This document shows, in pieces, positions 18,326 to 27,581 of a DNA stretch of 64,000 bases (positions are counted from its first letter, which is position 1; every line of letters begins with the position of its first letter). The position numbers and the translations under genes are program-made. The notes beneath the pieces are model-generated. The model worked only from the letters and a program-made list of their open reading frames with translations, had not been told where the DNA came from and made no database searches. Source of the DNA: Acidobacteriota bacterium (lineage in GTDB: Bacteria; Acidobacteriota; Blastocatellia; Chloracidobacteriales; Chloracidobacteriaceae); the NCBI GenBank assembly GCA_016208495.1, contig JACQXX010000118.1, forward strand, positions 1 to 64,000, given 5' to 3'.

Positions 18326-19186
18326 TTATTTCAAATAAAAATAAATCCCCTCGGCGCGGTAGCGGTACATTTTTGTCAGCGTTGGATTGTGGGCAAATTT
18401 AGGGCTTGCCCCAATGGTTTTATTGGCATCCAGCAAGACCACCTGACCGTCGCGCACCACGTAATCAAACTTTCCATAGTCAAAATTCATTTGCTGCCGC
18501 AATTCAATAATTTGCGGGTGTGGCTCGACTGATTCGGCGCGAATTTGGGTCTTCCCATTCACAATCGGTTGCGGAGAAGACAATCGAGCACAGGTCAAAC
18601 GGTCACCTAAAAAATGAAAGTTGAAAATCTGGTACAGCCCATCTTCGATTTGGGGTAGAAATTGCTCGATGATGACTTGTGGGTTGTCACGAAATTTTTG
18701 TGGAACGTCATTCAGGCTTGGAAAAATCGGATAGTCCATCGGCGCCTGAAATGGTGAGACATCCGGCAGCAAACCATGCTGGCCAAGCCATTTTCGGAGC
18801 CGGACCACCTGTCGCGGAATGCCACTTTGCGAAAGAAGTCGCTCTGGAACTCCGGCAAAGTTCAGATTTGATTTGACGATGACCGGGCCCTGATAGCCGT
18901 CTCCCGCTTTGACCAGATAGCGACTATAGGATGATTTGCGAACATCAGCTAACCCAGCATTAAGGGCAACCGGATACTGGCGAGCAAATTCCAGATATTC
19001 GTTTGGAACCACTGATAAATCAATATGAACAATCAACACATCAGCCGGGACAAAAGTATCAACCCCGTAAATTTCAATCACTTCCAAACCATCGTTCTTC
19101 CAGAACTCCGCCAGCAGGTCAATGGTGTAAGGAACTCGCCAGCCGCGATTTTTTTCATGAAAAAGTATGGCAATTCGTGATTTCAT
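18326..19186 (-). CDS. ATP-grasp-like protein, paralogue A
   Basis: 286 residues. Starts SRIAILFHE, then IYGVDTFVPADVLIVHIDLS, VIVKSNLNFAG, EQFLPQ and a C-terminal FDYGKFDYVVRDGQVVLLDANKTIG. The Lys of IVKSNLN and the acidic/Asn residues of the last motif are placed as in ATP-grasp ligases, which couple ATP hydrolysis to C-N bond formation. The substrate is unknown. It lies 38 bp downstream of a clear paralogue on the same strand, so the pair arose by tandem duplication and is probably one operon. Fold assignment is by motif layout only. Confidence 0.55.
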   Translation of the reverse strand: MKSRIAILFHEKNRGWRVPYTIDLLAEFWKNDGLEVIEIYGVDTFVPADVLIVHIDLSVVPNEYLEFARQYPVALNAGLADVRKSSYSRYLVKAGDGYQGPVIVKSNLNFAGVPERLLSQSGIPRQVVRLRKWLGQHGLLPDVSPFQAPMDYPIFPSLNDVPQKFRDNPQVIIEQFLPQIEDGLYQIFNFHFLGDRLTCARLSSPQPIVNGKTQIRAESVEPHPQIIELRQQMNFDYGKFDYVVRDGQVVLLDANKTIGASPKFAHNPTLTKMYRYRAEGIYFYLK

Positions 19187-19224
19187 AGAACGATTGAATG
19201 CTGGTTTGGCCCACTGAAAAGAAA

Positions 19225-20091
19225 CTATCCAAGATAAAAATGAATTCCGGCGGCCAGGGTTTTGTAGAACCGGGCCAGTTCCGGCGTCCGTTGGAAAACT
19301 TTGCGGCTGTCACCAACGGTTTTATTGATGTCAATAATTACAACTTTCCCCTCGTGGAACACATAGTCAATCTTCCCATAATCAAGATGAACATCAGCGA
19401 ACTGTTCAAGAACTTCAGAATCCGGATCAACATAGTCAATGCGTTGATAGGTTCTACCGTTGACAATCGGGTGATGTCCCAGCAGGCGGGTCCCAGTCCG
19501 CAGGTTCCCTAGAACATACAGGTTATGGATGCAATACAATTCTTCCTGCCGGCAAGTGAAAAACTTTTCAACCACGACGTCAGGATTGTTGAACAAGGAT
19601 CTCGGAACATCCTCTATCCGATCAAAGATTTGATACTCCAGGTTTGATTGAAACACAGATGACTTCTTCAGAAATGGGAAGATCCGATGTTGGAGGCGTT
19701 TCAACCAAAAAGAAGATTGGCGGAGCTGAGCTTCTTTCAGTTTTCGTTCGGGTGCTCCGGCATAGTTCAAATTGGATTTCACAATCACCGGTCCGACATA
19801 AAGATCACCGGACTTTACTAAGTTGCGGCTGACGGTCGTTTTTCGAATGTCAGTCAACCCGGTATTGAGCGCAACCGGATATTGCCGGGCAAAGTCGAGA
19901 TATTCTGGCGGGACAACTGAAAGATCAATATGAAGTATCACGACGTCTGCCGGGACAACTCTGTCAACACCATATATTTCAATGACTTCCATTCCTTCTT
20001 CTCGCCAGAGTTCAGCCAGTTCGTCAATCATGTACTGTGATGAGCGATCATACTGAAACTCATGAAAAAGGATGACGATTCGTTTTTTCAT
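19225..20091 (-). CDS. ATP-grasp-like protein, paralogue B
   Basis: 288 residues, the upstream member of the tandem pair. It shares with the downstream copy the blocks LFHE, EVIEIYGVD, PADV, HIDLSVVPPEYLDFARQYP, VIVKSNLNYAGAPE, a receptor-like insert, and DYGKIDYVFHEGKVVIIDINKTVG near the end. The central region (residues 125-165) is the most divergent, which would fit a changed partner or substrate. No signal peptide. The role is unknown, and an amino-acid or peptide ligase activity is only one possibility. Confidence 0.55.
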   Translation of the reverse strand: MKKRIVILFHEFQYDRSSQYMIDELAELWREEGMEVIEIYGVDRVVPADVVILHIDLSVVPPEYLDFARQYPVALNTGLTDIRKTTVSRNLVKSGDLYVGPVIVKSNLNYAGAPERKLKEAQLRQSSFWLKRLQHRIFPFLKKSSVFQSNLEYQIFDRIEDVPRSLFNNPDVVVEKFFTCRQEELYCIHNLYVLGNLRTGTRLLGHHPIVNGRTYQRIDYVDPDSEVLEQFADVHLDYGKIDYVFHEGKVVIIDINKTVGDSRKVFQRTPELARFYKTLAAGIHFYLG

Positions 20092-20185
20092 AGAAATTCT
20101 GAGATGTTGAGAACCTCAATCACCTCAATTGCGCTGGTTTGTCAGAGATCAATCAGAAAATCAATAACCCGCCTGTCCATAAGAT

Positions 20186-20959
20186 TTACCAGGCGGTGGC
20201 GCCACCATCTACGACCAGCACCTGGCCAACCACAAAATCCGAAGCACGAGAGGCTAAAAACAAGACGGCGCCTTTGAGTTCATTTTCCTGACCGACGCGA
20301 CCCAACGGCGTGGCGGTTTCGACTTCTTCCTGATGTTCAGAAAGTAAGGCTTCGGTCATTCGGGTTGGGAAAAAGCCCGGCGCCACCGCATTGACATAAA
20401 TTCCTTTGGGGGCCCACTTCACCGCCAGATCACGCGACATACTGATCATGGCGCCTTTGCTCGCATTGTATCCAACCGCGTCCATCACTGCCGCAGACGA
20501 ACCAGCCAGACCGGCCACCGAAGCAATATTGACGATTTTTCCACCGCCCACCTTGAGCATTTCCGGATAGACCGCCTGGGCCATCAGAAAGGCACCGGTT
20601 ACATTGACCGTCATCACCTGATTCCAGCGGTCAAGCGACATGGTTTCCGCCGGGGCTTTCCAGGTAATTCCGGCGTTGTTGATTAAAATATCCACCCGGC
20701 CAAAGCGTTCGACCGTCTGGGCAACCACGTGTCTGGCATGCTCGGGATTGGTGACATCACAGGCCAGCGCCAGTGCGTCAATGCCAGCATTGGTTAATTC
20801 TTCAAGGGTTGGATCCAGCCATTGTTGCCGCCGGGCGGTAATCACGACCTTGGCGCCGGCTTCGCCCAGACCGAATGCGATTTCCCGTCCCAGCCCACGT
20901 GAACCGCCAGTCACAATGGCCACTTTTCCTGTCAAATCAAAAAGTTCTTTTACGTGCAT
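20186..20959 (-). CDS. Short-chain dehydrogenase/reductase
   Basis: 257 residues from the ATG at 20959, which has AAAGGAA 6-7 bases upstream; a longer in-frame start at 21031 would run through a dispersed repeat. Classical SDR features: TGGSRGLG near residues 15-22 for NAD(P) binding, NNAG near 95, the Ser of NIASVAG, and YNASK near 164-168, with a C-terminal VVDGGATAW. The sequence type is that of gluconate 5-dehydrogenase/3-oxoacyl reductase-like enzymes. The substrate cannot be assigned. It lies 81 bp downstream of the uup-like gene. Confidence 0.88.
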   Translation of the reverse strand: MHVKELFDLTGKVAIVTGGSRGLGREIAFGLGEAGAKVVITARRQQWLDPTLEELTNAGIDALALACDVTNPEHARHVVAQTVERFGRVDILINNAGITWKAPAETMSLDRWNQVMTVNVTGAFLMAQAVYPEMLKVGGGKIVNIASVAGLAGSSAAVMDAVGYNASKGAMISMSRDLAVKWAPKGIYVNAVAPGFFPTRMTEALLSEHQEEVETATPLGRVGQENELKGAVLFLASRASDFVVGQVLVVDGGATAW

Positions 20960-21002
20960 GTCAATTCCTTTCAACAAGTACCAAAGTTTTGAGAGCCTTA
21001 TT

Positions 21003-21042
21003 TTTTCACCACGGAGGGCACAGAGGAACACAGAGGAAAATC
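21003..21042. repeat. CACGGAGG/ACACAGAGG dispersed repeat
   Basis: TTCACCACGGAGGGCACAGA followed by GGAACACAGAGGAAAAT fills the gap between the ABC-F gene and the SDR gene and touches the ABC-F stop. Strings of this kind recur between genes in many bacterial genomes. Confidence 0.5.
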
Positions 21043-22960
21043 AACCGGCCTGCTGGCGTTTTTCTTCCAGTTCCATCCAGCGTTCGAGGCTGGTTTCAAG
21101 ATCCTGGTTGATGCCGGCCAGTTCGTCGGTAAGGTCAGAAAGCAACTGGTAGTCGCTTTCAATCCCGAACTCGGCTGGCTGGCTGAGTTTCGTTTCAATC
21201 TCAACCTTTTTTTGCTCAAGCGTGGCAATCTCTTTTTCAAGCGCGGCCAGTTCCAGCTTTTCCTTATAAGACAGTCCTGGTTTCGGCGTCTTTTTCGGCT
21301 GGGGATTGGCGGCCTGGGCTTCGGCTTTTTGGGATTTTGCCTTGTCTTCTTCCTGGAGCGATTTCAGTTGCGTGTACAGGCTATAGTTTCCAGCATGGTT
21401 GACAACCTCTCCGTTGCCTTCAAACACCAGCATCGAGGTGGCCACTTTATCCAGGAAAAAGCGGTCGTGAGTGACGAACAGCACACACCCGGCAAAGGAA
21501 TTGAGCAGTTCTTCGACCCACTGCATGGTGTCAATGTCGAGGTCGTTGGTGGGTTCGTCAAGTACAAGCAAGTTGGCTTCCAGCAGGAGCAATTTAGCCA
21601 GTTTGAGCCGGGTCTTTTCGCCGCCGCTTAACGAACAAACCGGAACATCGAGCCGCTCATTGGCAAACTTAAAGTCGCTCAGGTAAGACCGCACATTGCG
21701 AAATTCGCCGTTCACTTTCACAAATTCAGCATTTTCGGAAATGAATTTCCAAATGGTGTCTGGGGTCTCCAGTTCATCCCGGTCCTGTGAAAAATACGCG
21801 ATCCGGGTGTTTTTGCCGTGGATGACCTCGCCGGATGCGGGTTCGGCTTGTTTGAGCAAAACCCTCAGGAGCGAAGTCTTCCCGCACCCATTTGGCCCAA
21901 GCAATGCCACGCGTTCACCTTTTTTCAGAATGAAGTCCAGCTTGTTGACCAGCGTCCGGTCTTCAATTTTTACGGTCAATTGCCGGGTTTCCAGGATTGT
22001 ATTGCCCAGGTTTTTTTGAATCGCGTAATGGGCTGAAAGATTGAGTTCGGCTTCGCGCCGGGCCTGTTCGCGGAGTTCGAGCACAGAGTTGATTCGATGT
22101 TTGGATTTGGTGCCGCGGGCCCGCACGCCCCGGCGGAGCCAGGCTTCTTCACGTCGCAACAGGTTGAGCAATTTGGCGTGTGACCGGGCTTCCTGGGCTT
22201 CGGTCTCTGCCCGGGCCATCAGGTAATCAGAATAGCCGCCCTTATAGCCAATTGCTTTGCCGCCGGAGAGTTCAACCATCCGATCCACAATGTTATCAAG
22301 GAAATACCGGTCGTGGGTGATCAACAACAGCGAACCTGGGTACGTGTCGAGATACTGTTCCAGCCAGGAAATCGTGGTCGCATCCAGGTGGTTGGTGGGT
22401 TCGTCAAGTACGAGCAGATCCGGATTGCGCAGGAAGGCACAGGCCAGCGCGACGCGTTTGCGTTCGCCACCGCTGAGTTCTCCCATCCGTTTCTGGTCAT
22501 CTGGAATATCAAGGTACCCGCGCAACATATCGAGCCGGTGCTGATATTGCCAGCCGCCGAGGTGCTCTAACCGGTGTTCGATTTCATCGTGAGCTGCCTG
22601 GAGCTTGAGAAATTCGGTTTCGTTGGTGGTGGCGGCCATTTGTTCAGTAATTGCCTGATAATCGGCGATGACTTGCTGGATTTCGACCAGGCTGGCGGCC
22701 AGGGTATCGTGGATGGTGGCAGTTGGGTCAAACTGGGGTTCCTGGGGAAGCACACCGACGGAAATGCCTCGCCGGAGCGAAACAACCCCCGAATCAGGCT
22801 CAACTTCGCCGGAAATCATATTAAAGAGCGTGGTTTTTCCGCTGCCATTGGCGCCAATGATGGCAACCCGTTCACCGAGATTGATGGCGAGGGAAACTTT
22901 ATCGAGGACGGGTTGTAACCCGAAGGATTTGGTAACTTGTGTAATGCTGAGGATATTCAT
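21041..22960 (-). CDS. uup: ABC-F ATPase, Uup type
   Basis: 639 residues with two ABC ATPase domains and no membrane segments. First Walker A GANGSGKTT at residues 36-44, signature LSGGERKRVALACAF, Walker B LLVLDEPTNHLD; the linker follows; second Walker A GPNGCGKTS near 354, LSGGEKTRLKLAKLL, LLVLDEPTNDLD. A Lys/Pro-rich stretch (QPKKTPKPGLSYKEKLEL) leads to a C-terminal coiled coil of about 75 residues, the DNA- or RNA-binding domain typical of Uup. Members act on the ribosome or on DNA-repair intermediates. Full length. Confidence 0.85.
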   Translation of the reverse strand: MNILSITQVTKSFGLQPVLDKVSLAINLGERVAIIGANGSGKTTLFNMISGEVEPDSGVVSLRRGISVGVLPQEPQFDPTATIHDTLAASLVEIQQVIADYQAITEQMAATTNETEFLKLQAAHDEIEHRLEHLGGWQYQHRLDMLRGYLDIPDDQKRMGELSGGERKRVALACAFLRNPDLLVLDEPTNHLDATTISWLEQYLDTYPGSLLLITHDRYFLDNIVDRMVELSGGKAIGYKGGYSDYLMARAETEAQEARSHAKLLNLLRREEAWLRRGVRARGTKSKHRINSVLELREQARREAELNLSAHYAIQKNLGNTILETRQLTVKIEDRTLVNKLDFILKKGERVALLGPNGCGKTSLLRVLLKQAEPASGEVIHGKNTRIAYFSQDRDELETPDTIWKFISENAEFVKVNGEFRNVRSYLSDFKFANERLDVPVCSLSGGEKTRLKLAKLLLLEANLLVLDEPTNDLDIDTMQWVEELLNSFAGCVLFVTHDRFFLDKVATSMLVFEGNGEVVNHAGNYSLYTQLKSLQEEDKAKSQKAEAQAANPQPKKTPKPGLSYKEKLELAALEKEIATLEQKKVEIETKLSQPAEFGIESDYQLLSDLTDELAGINQDLETSLERWMELEEKRQQAG

Positions 22961-23106
22961 TTTTGAATTGGCTTATTTGAAGAGGTTGCGACAATATAGC
23001 CATCCATTCCCCAAATATCAAAAAAAGATACCTTTGGAGTGCGGTCTCCTTGACGCCGATTTGATCTTGAGCGGCTTGAGGCGACATCTCTGAACTCGAA
23101 AAAGAT

Positions 23107-23880
23107 ATGAAAATGCGCATCATCGCGATTGCAAACCAAAAAGGTGGCTCGGCGAAAACCACCACCACGATCAATCTTGGAGCCGCGCTGGCGCTCCAGA
23201 AAAAACGGGTGCTGCTCGTTGATATGGACCCGCAAGGCCATCTGGCTGAAGGATTTGGGATTCCAGCAGAGTCCATCGAGAAAGACATATCGCTGGTCCT
23301 GGAAAAAAAAGCCAAACTGGCTGAGGTCATTCAAAATCTGCGTCCAAAACTTGACCTGGCGCCCTCAAATATTTTGCTTTCCCAGACCGAAGCGGTCCTG
23401 TTCACCAAAACTCGGCGTGAAGATCGCCTGAAAGCTGCCCTCCAGCAGTTGAACCAGGAATATGATTTTGTGCTGATTGATTGCCCGCCGTCGCTTGGGT
23501 TGCTCACGGTCAACTGTCTGGCAGCCGCCCAGGAAGTTTTGATTACGATGGCGGCAGAATATTACGCCCTGCTCGGCGTTGGCCTGCTGCTCAACACCCT
23601 TGAAGACCTTCGGGAAGAACTCAACCCCGATCTGAAAATTCTGGGAATCGTTGCCACTCGGGTGACTCGGACGACCCATTCCCGCGATGTGCTCTCACAC
23701 GTCGAAGAAAACCTCACCTCACGGGCCCGGTTACTGAAAACCCAGGTCAAAGAACAGGTTGCCTTACGAAATTGTGCTCTTTCAGGCCAAACAATCTTTG
23801 AATTTGCTCCCGATTCCGAAGCTGCCCAGAGTTACACTGCCCTGGCCAAAGAAGTCATTAAAGAGCGAGTAGCGAGATAG
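23107..23880 (+). CDS. ParA/Soj-like ATPase
   Basis: 257 residues. The deviant Walker A is KGGSAKTTTT at residues 12-21: both lysines of KGGxxKTT are kept but the Gly before the second Lys is Ala. DMDPQGHLAEGFG follows, then DFVLIDCPPSLGLLTVNCL and a C-terminal QSYTALAKEV. ParA proteins position chromosomes, plasmids or protein complexes; no parB-like gene lies beside it, so it may position something else. It is transcribed away from the uup gene. Its last codons, including the TAG stop, are part of a TAGCGAGA repeat array. Confidence 0.85.
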   Translation: MKMRIIAIANQKGGSAKTTTTINLGAALALQKKRVLLVDMDPQGHLAEGFGIPAESIEKDISLVLEKKAKLAEVIQNLRPKLDLAPSNILLSQTEAVLFTKTRREDRLKAALQQLNQEYDFVLIDCPPSLGLLTVNCLAAAQEVLITMAAEYYALLGVGLLLNTLEDLREELNPDLKILGIVATRVTRTTHSRDVLSHVEENLTSRARLLKTQVKEQVALRNCALSGQTIFEFAPDSEAAQSYTALAKEVIKERVAR

Positions 23881-24000
23881 CGAGATAGCGAGTGCCATGG
23901 GCCTGTGAATTAACTTTTTCATCCTGTAAGGATTCCTCTGGCTTTTTCTGACTACTCGCCACGCGTTATCTCACTATTCGCTTTATACTTCGCTACTTCA
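23864..24000. repeat. Inverted pair of short tandem arrays (AGCGAGAT type)
   Basis: The left array (23864-23894) has about four units of AGCGAGAT/AGCGAGT and provides the last codons and stop of the ParA-like gene. The right array (23951-24000) has the complementary TATCTCACTATTCGCT... units ending CGCTACTTCA. The 56-bp spacer is unrelated. The transcript could fold into a long imperfect hairpin, which might act as a terminator. Confidence 0.7.
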
Positions 24001-24265
24001 CTCTGATTGGCATAGCCTTTTCAATCAATTCTGAATAGTATTGGCGCGGCGCAACTAGCGGTTGTCAAACGCTTCACTCATTCAACCGCCGTTTCAATCT
24101 CACACAACCTACTTCACAAAATAGCCTCCCTTGCACCCATGCTTTTTGAACCTCGGTCCGTCCTGGTGACTGTCGTGGCTGTGCATTTTAAGTCGCACCG
24201 TATCAGTTCTTTGGTACAACCACGCCGTGTGGGCGCTGGAGGAGTTTTGTTCATCGAGGATTTGC
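24001..24265. other. Intergenic region before the aldo/keto reductase
   Basis: No gene seen. Includes GCGTGGTTGTACC-like mixed sequence and a GTGTGGGCGCTGGAGG string near 24226 that faintly resembles the REP unit. No convincing promoter hexamers were recognised. Confidence 0.4.
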
Positions 24266-25297
24266 ATGAAATTCAACCGACTTGGAAATACAGGATTGAA
24301 GGTCTCTGAAGTTTGCCTTGGGGCAATGACCTTTGGCTCAAATTTTTACACCATTGCCCAGGTTGATCAGGCTGGGGCCGATGAAATGGTCAAGGCTGCG
24401 ATTGAAGGCGGTGTGAACTTTTTCGACACCGCCGATATTTATTCCTATGGTGAATCTGAAACAGTTTTAGGCCAGGCCCTGCGCAACACGGGGCTTGGTC
24501 GGGATAAATACCTGATTGCATCCAAAGTTCGAGCCGGAATGAGCGAAGGCGCCATCACCGGCACCAGCGACCACAACAACGTTGGGTTATCTCGTCACCA
24601 CATTTTATCTTCAGTTGAAGGCAGTCTGCGGCGGTTGGGAACTGACTACATTGATCTGTATCAGGTTCACGGCTGGGACATTGCCACGCCGCTCGAAGAA
24701 ACCCTGCGGGCGTTGGAAGATCTGGTCCGTCAGGGGAAAGTTCGGTATCTGGGATGCTCGAATTTTGCCGCCCGGCATCTGGCCAAGGCGCTGGTTCTGG
24801 CTGGCGAGCGTGGGTGGGACCGCTTTGTGTCGCTCCAGACTTATTATTCGCTGGTGGCGCGCGACATCGAGCACGAATTGCTTCCACTGTGCCGTGAAGA
24901 AGGTGTCGGGGTATTGCCCTGGTCGCCGCTTTCAGGTGGGTTTTTAACTGGGAAATATCGTCGTGAAGGCGTGGTCGAAACCGGTGGCCGACGAACCCGT
25001 GGGGCCTTCCCTCCAATTGATGAAGAACGCGGGTATGATGCTGTTGAAGCCCTCGACGCCATTGCCAAAGACCGAGGGGTGACCATTGCCCAGGTGGCCC
25101 TGGCGTGGATCCTGGCCCAGAAGGGGATTACTTCGGTGATCATCGGGGCCAACAAAATGTCACAACTCAACGACAACTTAAAAGCGATTGAAATTCAATT
25201 GACTTCTGAGGAACTTGCCACGTTGTCAGCCACCACGCAACCACCAACCCAATATCCAGGGTGGATGTACATCCATCAAAATCAAAATCGTCTGTAA
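24266..25297 (+). CDS. Aldo/keto reductase
   Basis: 343 residues from ATG 24266, preceded by CGAGGA. A TIM-barrel oxidoreductase with the AKR pattern: MKFNRLGNTGLKVSEVCLG at the start, FDTADIYSYGESE (catalytic Asp54 and Tyr59), ASKVR (Lys), YQVHGWD (His), SLQTYYSLVARD, and IIGANKMSQLNDN near the end for NADPH binding. This subgroup resembles YajO/Tas-like general stress or sugar-aldehyde reductases. It uses NADPH to reduce aldehydes or ketones in the cytoplasm. Stands alone, 186 bp upstream of the kinase gene. Confidence 0.9.
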   Translation: MKFNRLGNTGLKVSEVCLGAMTFGSNFYTIAQVDQAGADEMVKAAIEGGVNFFDTADIYSYGESETVLGQALRNTGLGRDKYLIASKVRAGMSEGAITGTSDHNNVGLSRHHILSSVEGSLRRLGTDYIDLYQVHGWDIATPLEETLRALEDLVRQGKVRYLGCSNFAARHLAKALVLAGERGWDRFVSLQTYYSLVARDIEHELLPLCREEGVGVLPWSPLSGGFLTGKYRREGVVETGGRRTRGAFPPIDEERGYDAVEALDAIAKDRGVTIAQVALAWILAQKGITSVIIGANKMSQLNDNLKAIEIQLTSEELATLSATTQPPTQYPGWMYIHQNQNRL

Positions 25298-25481
25298 CTG
25301 AAAATGGTCAACCGTCAGTGAAATTTGTGGTGAGTAGGAATCTGAACAACCCCAGTCAGGTGTAGCAACGAAAAATTCCAGCCTCGATTCAAAGAACTGC
25401 CTCAGGTGGAATATCACTTGCTTATCAGGTTTTACAACAGAGTAAGATTGAATTGACGGTTGACCAAAAGGAGAACAACAG

Positions 25482-27575
25482 ATGATCGGGAAAATGATCG
25501 CACAGTACCGCATCGTCGAAGCGCTTGGAAAAGGCGGCATGGGCACGGTGTATAAGGCCCAGGACACCCAGTTAAATCGGACGGTGGTGCTCAAGCTTCT
25601 GTCCCAAAATCTGCTGGGGAATGATAAAGCCCGAAGCCGATTTTTGCGCGAGGCCCGACTCGCCTCAGCGCTGGATCACCCGAACATCTGTACCATCTAT
25701 GAGATCCAGGAAACCGGCGGCTATTACTACATTGCCATGCAATACATCGAGGGGCAGACGCTGAAGCAGGCCATTAATCGGCGACCATTGTCTAATTCGA
25801 CCTTTCTGTCCATTGCCTTGCAAGTCGCCGATGCCCTGGCGAGCGCCCATGATCGAGGTGTGATCCATCGGGACATCAAACCTCAAAATATCATGATTAC
25901 CCCGCGCGGACAGGCCAAAGTTCTTGATTTTGGTCTGGCGAAAAATATCAATGAATCAAACGGCCCTGCTTCGGGAGCAATGGTGAGCGGAGATTTAACG
26001 GACCAGGGAAAAACGCTGGGGACGCCTTCCTACATGTCTCCGGAACAGGCCCGGTGCGAACGACTTGACCGCAGATCCGATATCTTTTCATTTGGCACGG
26101 TGCTTTACGAAATGATCACGGGCCAGAAAGCGTTTGCCGGCAGCAATACCGTTGACATTATGTATGGGGTTTGCAATCAGGAGCCAAAGCCGATTGCTGA
26201 TTTGAACCCCAAGGCCGGTCCTGGATTTCAGGAATTACTGGCCCGGGCCATGGCCAAAGATCCAAATCGCCGGTATCAATCCATGCAGGCGCTCATTACT
26301 GATTTGAAGCACATTACGGCAACGACTGGAGGTCGGGTTGGGATTCCCGATGGTCTGCATCAGCCATTTGCGCCGGTGGTCCGGGCTGGAGGTTGGATGG
26401 ATCGCCTGGTGCCGCCAGCCATTCGACGGGTGTTTTTCAAAAGCAGCGCCAGTGGGTCGGCTGAACTGCCACCCCAACGCGATTCGAGCCAGCAACTCCT
26501 CCCCAGCAGCGAATCACGGTCAGCCCAGGGGCCTGACTTTTCGATTCACGATGATTTCCCACTGATTCCCGGTCAGCACAAAACCCTGGCGGTCCTTCCG
26601 TTTCGAAATCTGGGTGGCTCCATTGATGAAAGCGCACGCGTCTCGCTTCTGGAAGCGTTGATCATCGAATTGACCAAGTTTAAATCGCTCACCATTCGCC
26701 CAACGAGCATGGTGTTGCAATACCTTGAAGAAGAAACCAATCCCACCGAAGTCGGTCGCAATCTGGGTGTGGATGCGGTCTTACTTGGAAGTTGCCTGGG
26801 TTCAGTCAATCGGCTGCGGGTCACGACCCAATTGATTGATATCATAACCGGAAACATTCTTTGGGCTGGCAAAATTGATGTAAATAATAATGATCCCATC
26901 AGGTTACTGGATCAGATGTGTCAGCGAATTGTGAGTGAATTAAGCAAGAAGGCAGCCGGTTCGGCATTTGACCTGCTGACTGATGAAGATCAGGACGTGC
27001 GGATGGATGCGATTTCGGCGCTCAAGTTTTCCAACGATCCCAAAGCGATTGAAGCCCTGGCCGAAGCCCTCAAAGACCGAAGCCAGTTGGTCAAAGCCGC
27101 CGCCGCCGATGCGCTGGCCTGTTTCGGACGCCGGGCAACGCCGATTTTGTCACTCGAAATTGAAGATGCCCTGGCTCGTCAGGATATGGGCACCGCCCGG
27201 TATGGTGTCCAGGCTGCGGGTCGGATCCAGAGTAGTGAACTGGTGCCGATTTTGCTCGAAGCCCTGGTTTCGGATGATAGCTTTGTGGCCAGCGAGGCCG
27301 CCCTGGCACTCGGCAATATTCGCGACCAGCGGGCGTGCTCGGATCTGGTTGAAGCCCTGTCCAGAGCCGATGCCAACATCCGATTTGCAGCCGTTCAGGC
27401 CCTGGGGCTGATTGCGGATCCGCAATCGCTGGCGCCACTGGAAAACCGGCTTCGTCAGGATGAAGACGAGGGAGTCCAGGCCAAAGCCCTCTGGGCCATC
27501 AATCGAATCCGCCGCAAACCCTTTGGAACCCAGACCTTTACCATTGTTCACACACCATTGCTCCAGCGGCATTGA
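25482..27575 (+). CDS. Ser/Thr kinase - TolB-N-like - HEAT-repeat fusion protein
   Basis: 697 residues in three parts. Kinase domain (about 9-275): GKGGMGTVY, Lys38 in VVLKLL, HRDIKPQN near 129, DFGLAKN near 148 and SPEQA; all catalytic residues are present. After a Ser/Gln-rich linker, residues about 365-490 (LAVLPFRNLGG through QLIDIITGNILWAGKIDV) resemble the TolB N-terminal/FlgO-like domain that follows kinases or regulators in Acidobacteriota. Residues 495-690 form about five HEAT repeats (VRMDAISAL, VKAAAADALA, VASEAALALGNI, IRFAAVQALGLI, VQAKALWAI). No membrane span, so it is a cytoplasmic sensor kinase; HEAT repeats probably bind partners. AAAGGAG lies upstream of the ATG. Confidence 0.85.
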   Translation: MIGKMIAQYRIVEALGKGGMGTVYKAQDTQLNRTVVLKLLSQNLLGNDKARSRFLREARLASALDHPNICTIYEIQETGGYYYIAMQYIEGQTLKQAINRRPLSNSTFLSIALQVADALASAHDRGVIHRDIKPQNIMITPRGQAKVLDFGLAKNINESNGPASGAMVSGDLTDQGKTLGTPSYMSPEQARCERLDRRSDIFSFGTVLYEMITGQKAFAGSNTVDIMYGVCNQEPKPIADLNPKAGPGFQELLARAMAKDPNRRYQSMQALITDLKHITATTGGRVGIPDGLHQPFAPVVRAGGWMDRLVPPAIRRVFFKSSASGSAELPPQRDSSQQLLPSSESRSAQGPDFSIHDDFPLIPGQHKTLAVLPFRNLGGSIDESARVSLLEALIIELTKFKSLTIRPTSMVLQYLEEETNPTEVGRNLGVDAVLLGSCLGSVNRLRVTTQLIDIITGNILWAGKIDVNNNDPIRLLDQMCQRIVSELSKKAAGSAFDLLTDEDQDVRMDAISALKFSNDPKAIEALAEALKDRSQLVKAAAADALACFGRRATPILSLEIEDALARQDMGTARYGVQAAGRIQSSELVPILLEALVSDDSFVASEAALALGNIRDQRACSDLVEALSRADANIRFAAVQALGLIADPQSLAPLENRLRQDEDEGVQAKALWAINRIRRKPFGTQTFTIVHTPLLQRH

Positions 27576-27581
27576 TTGGCC

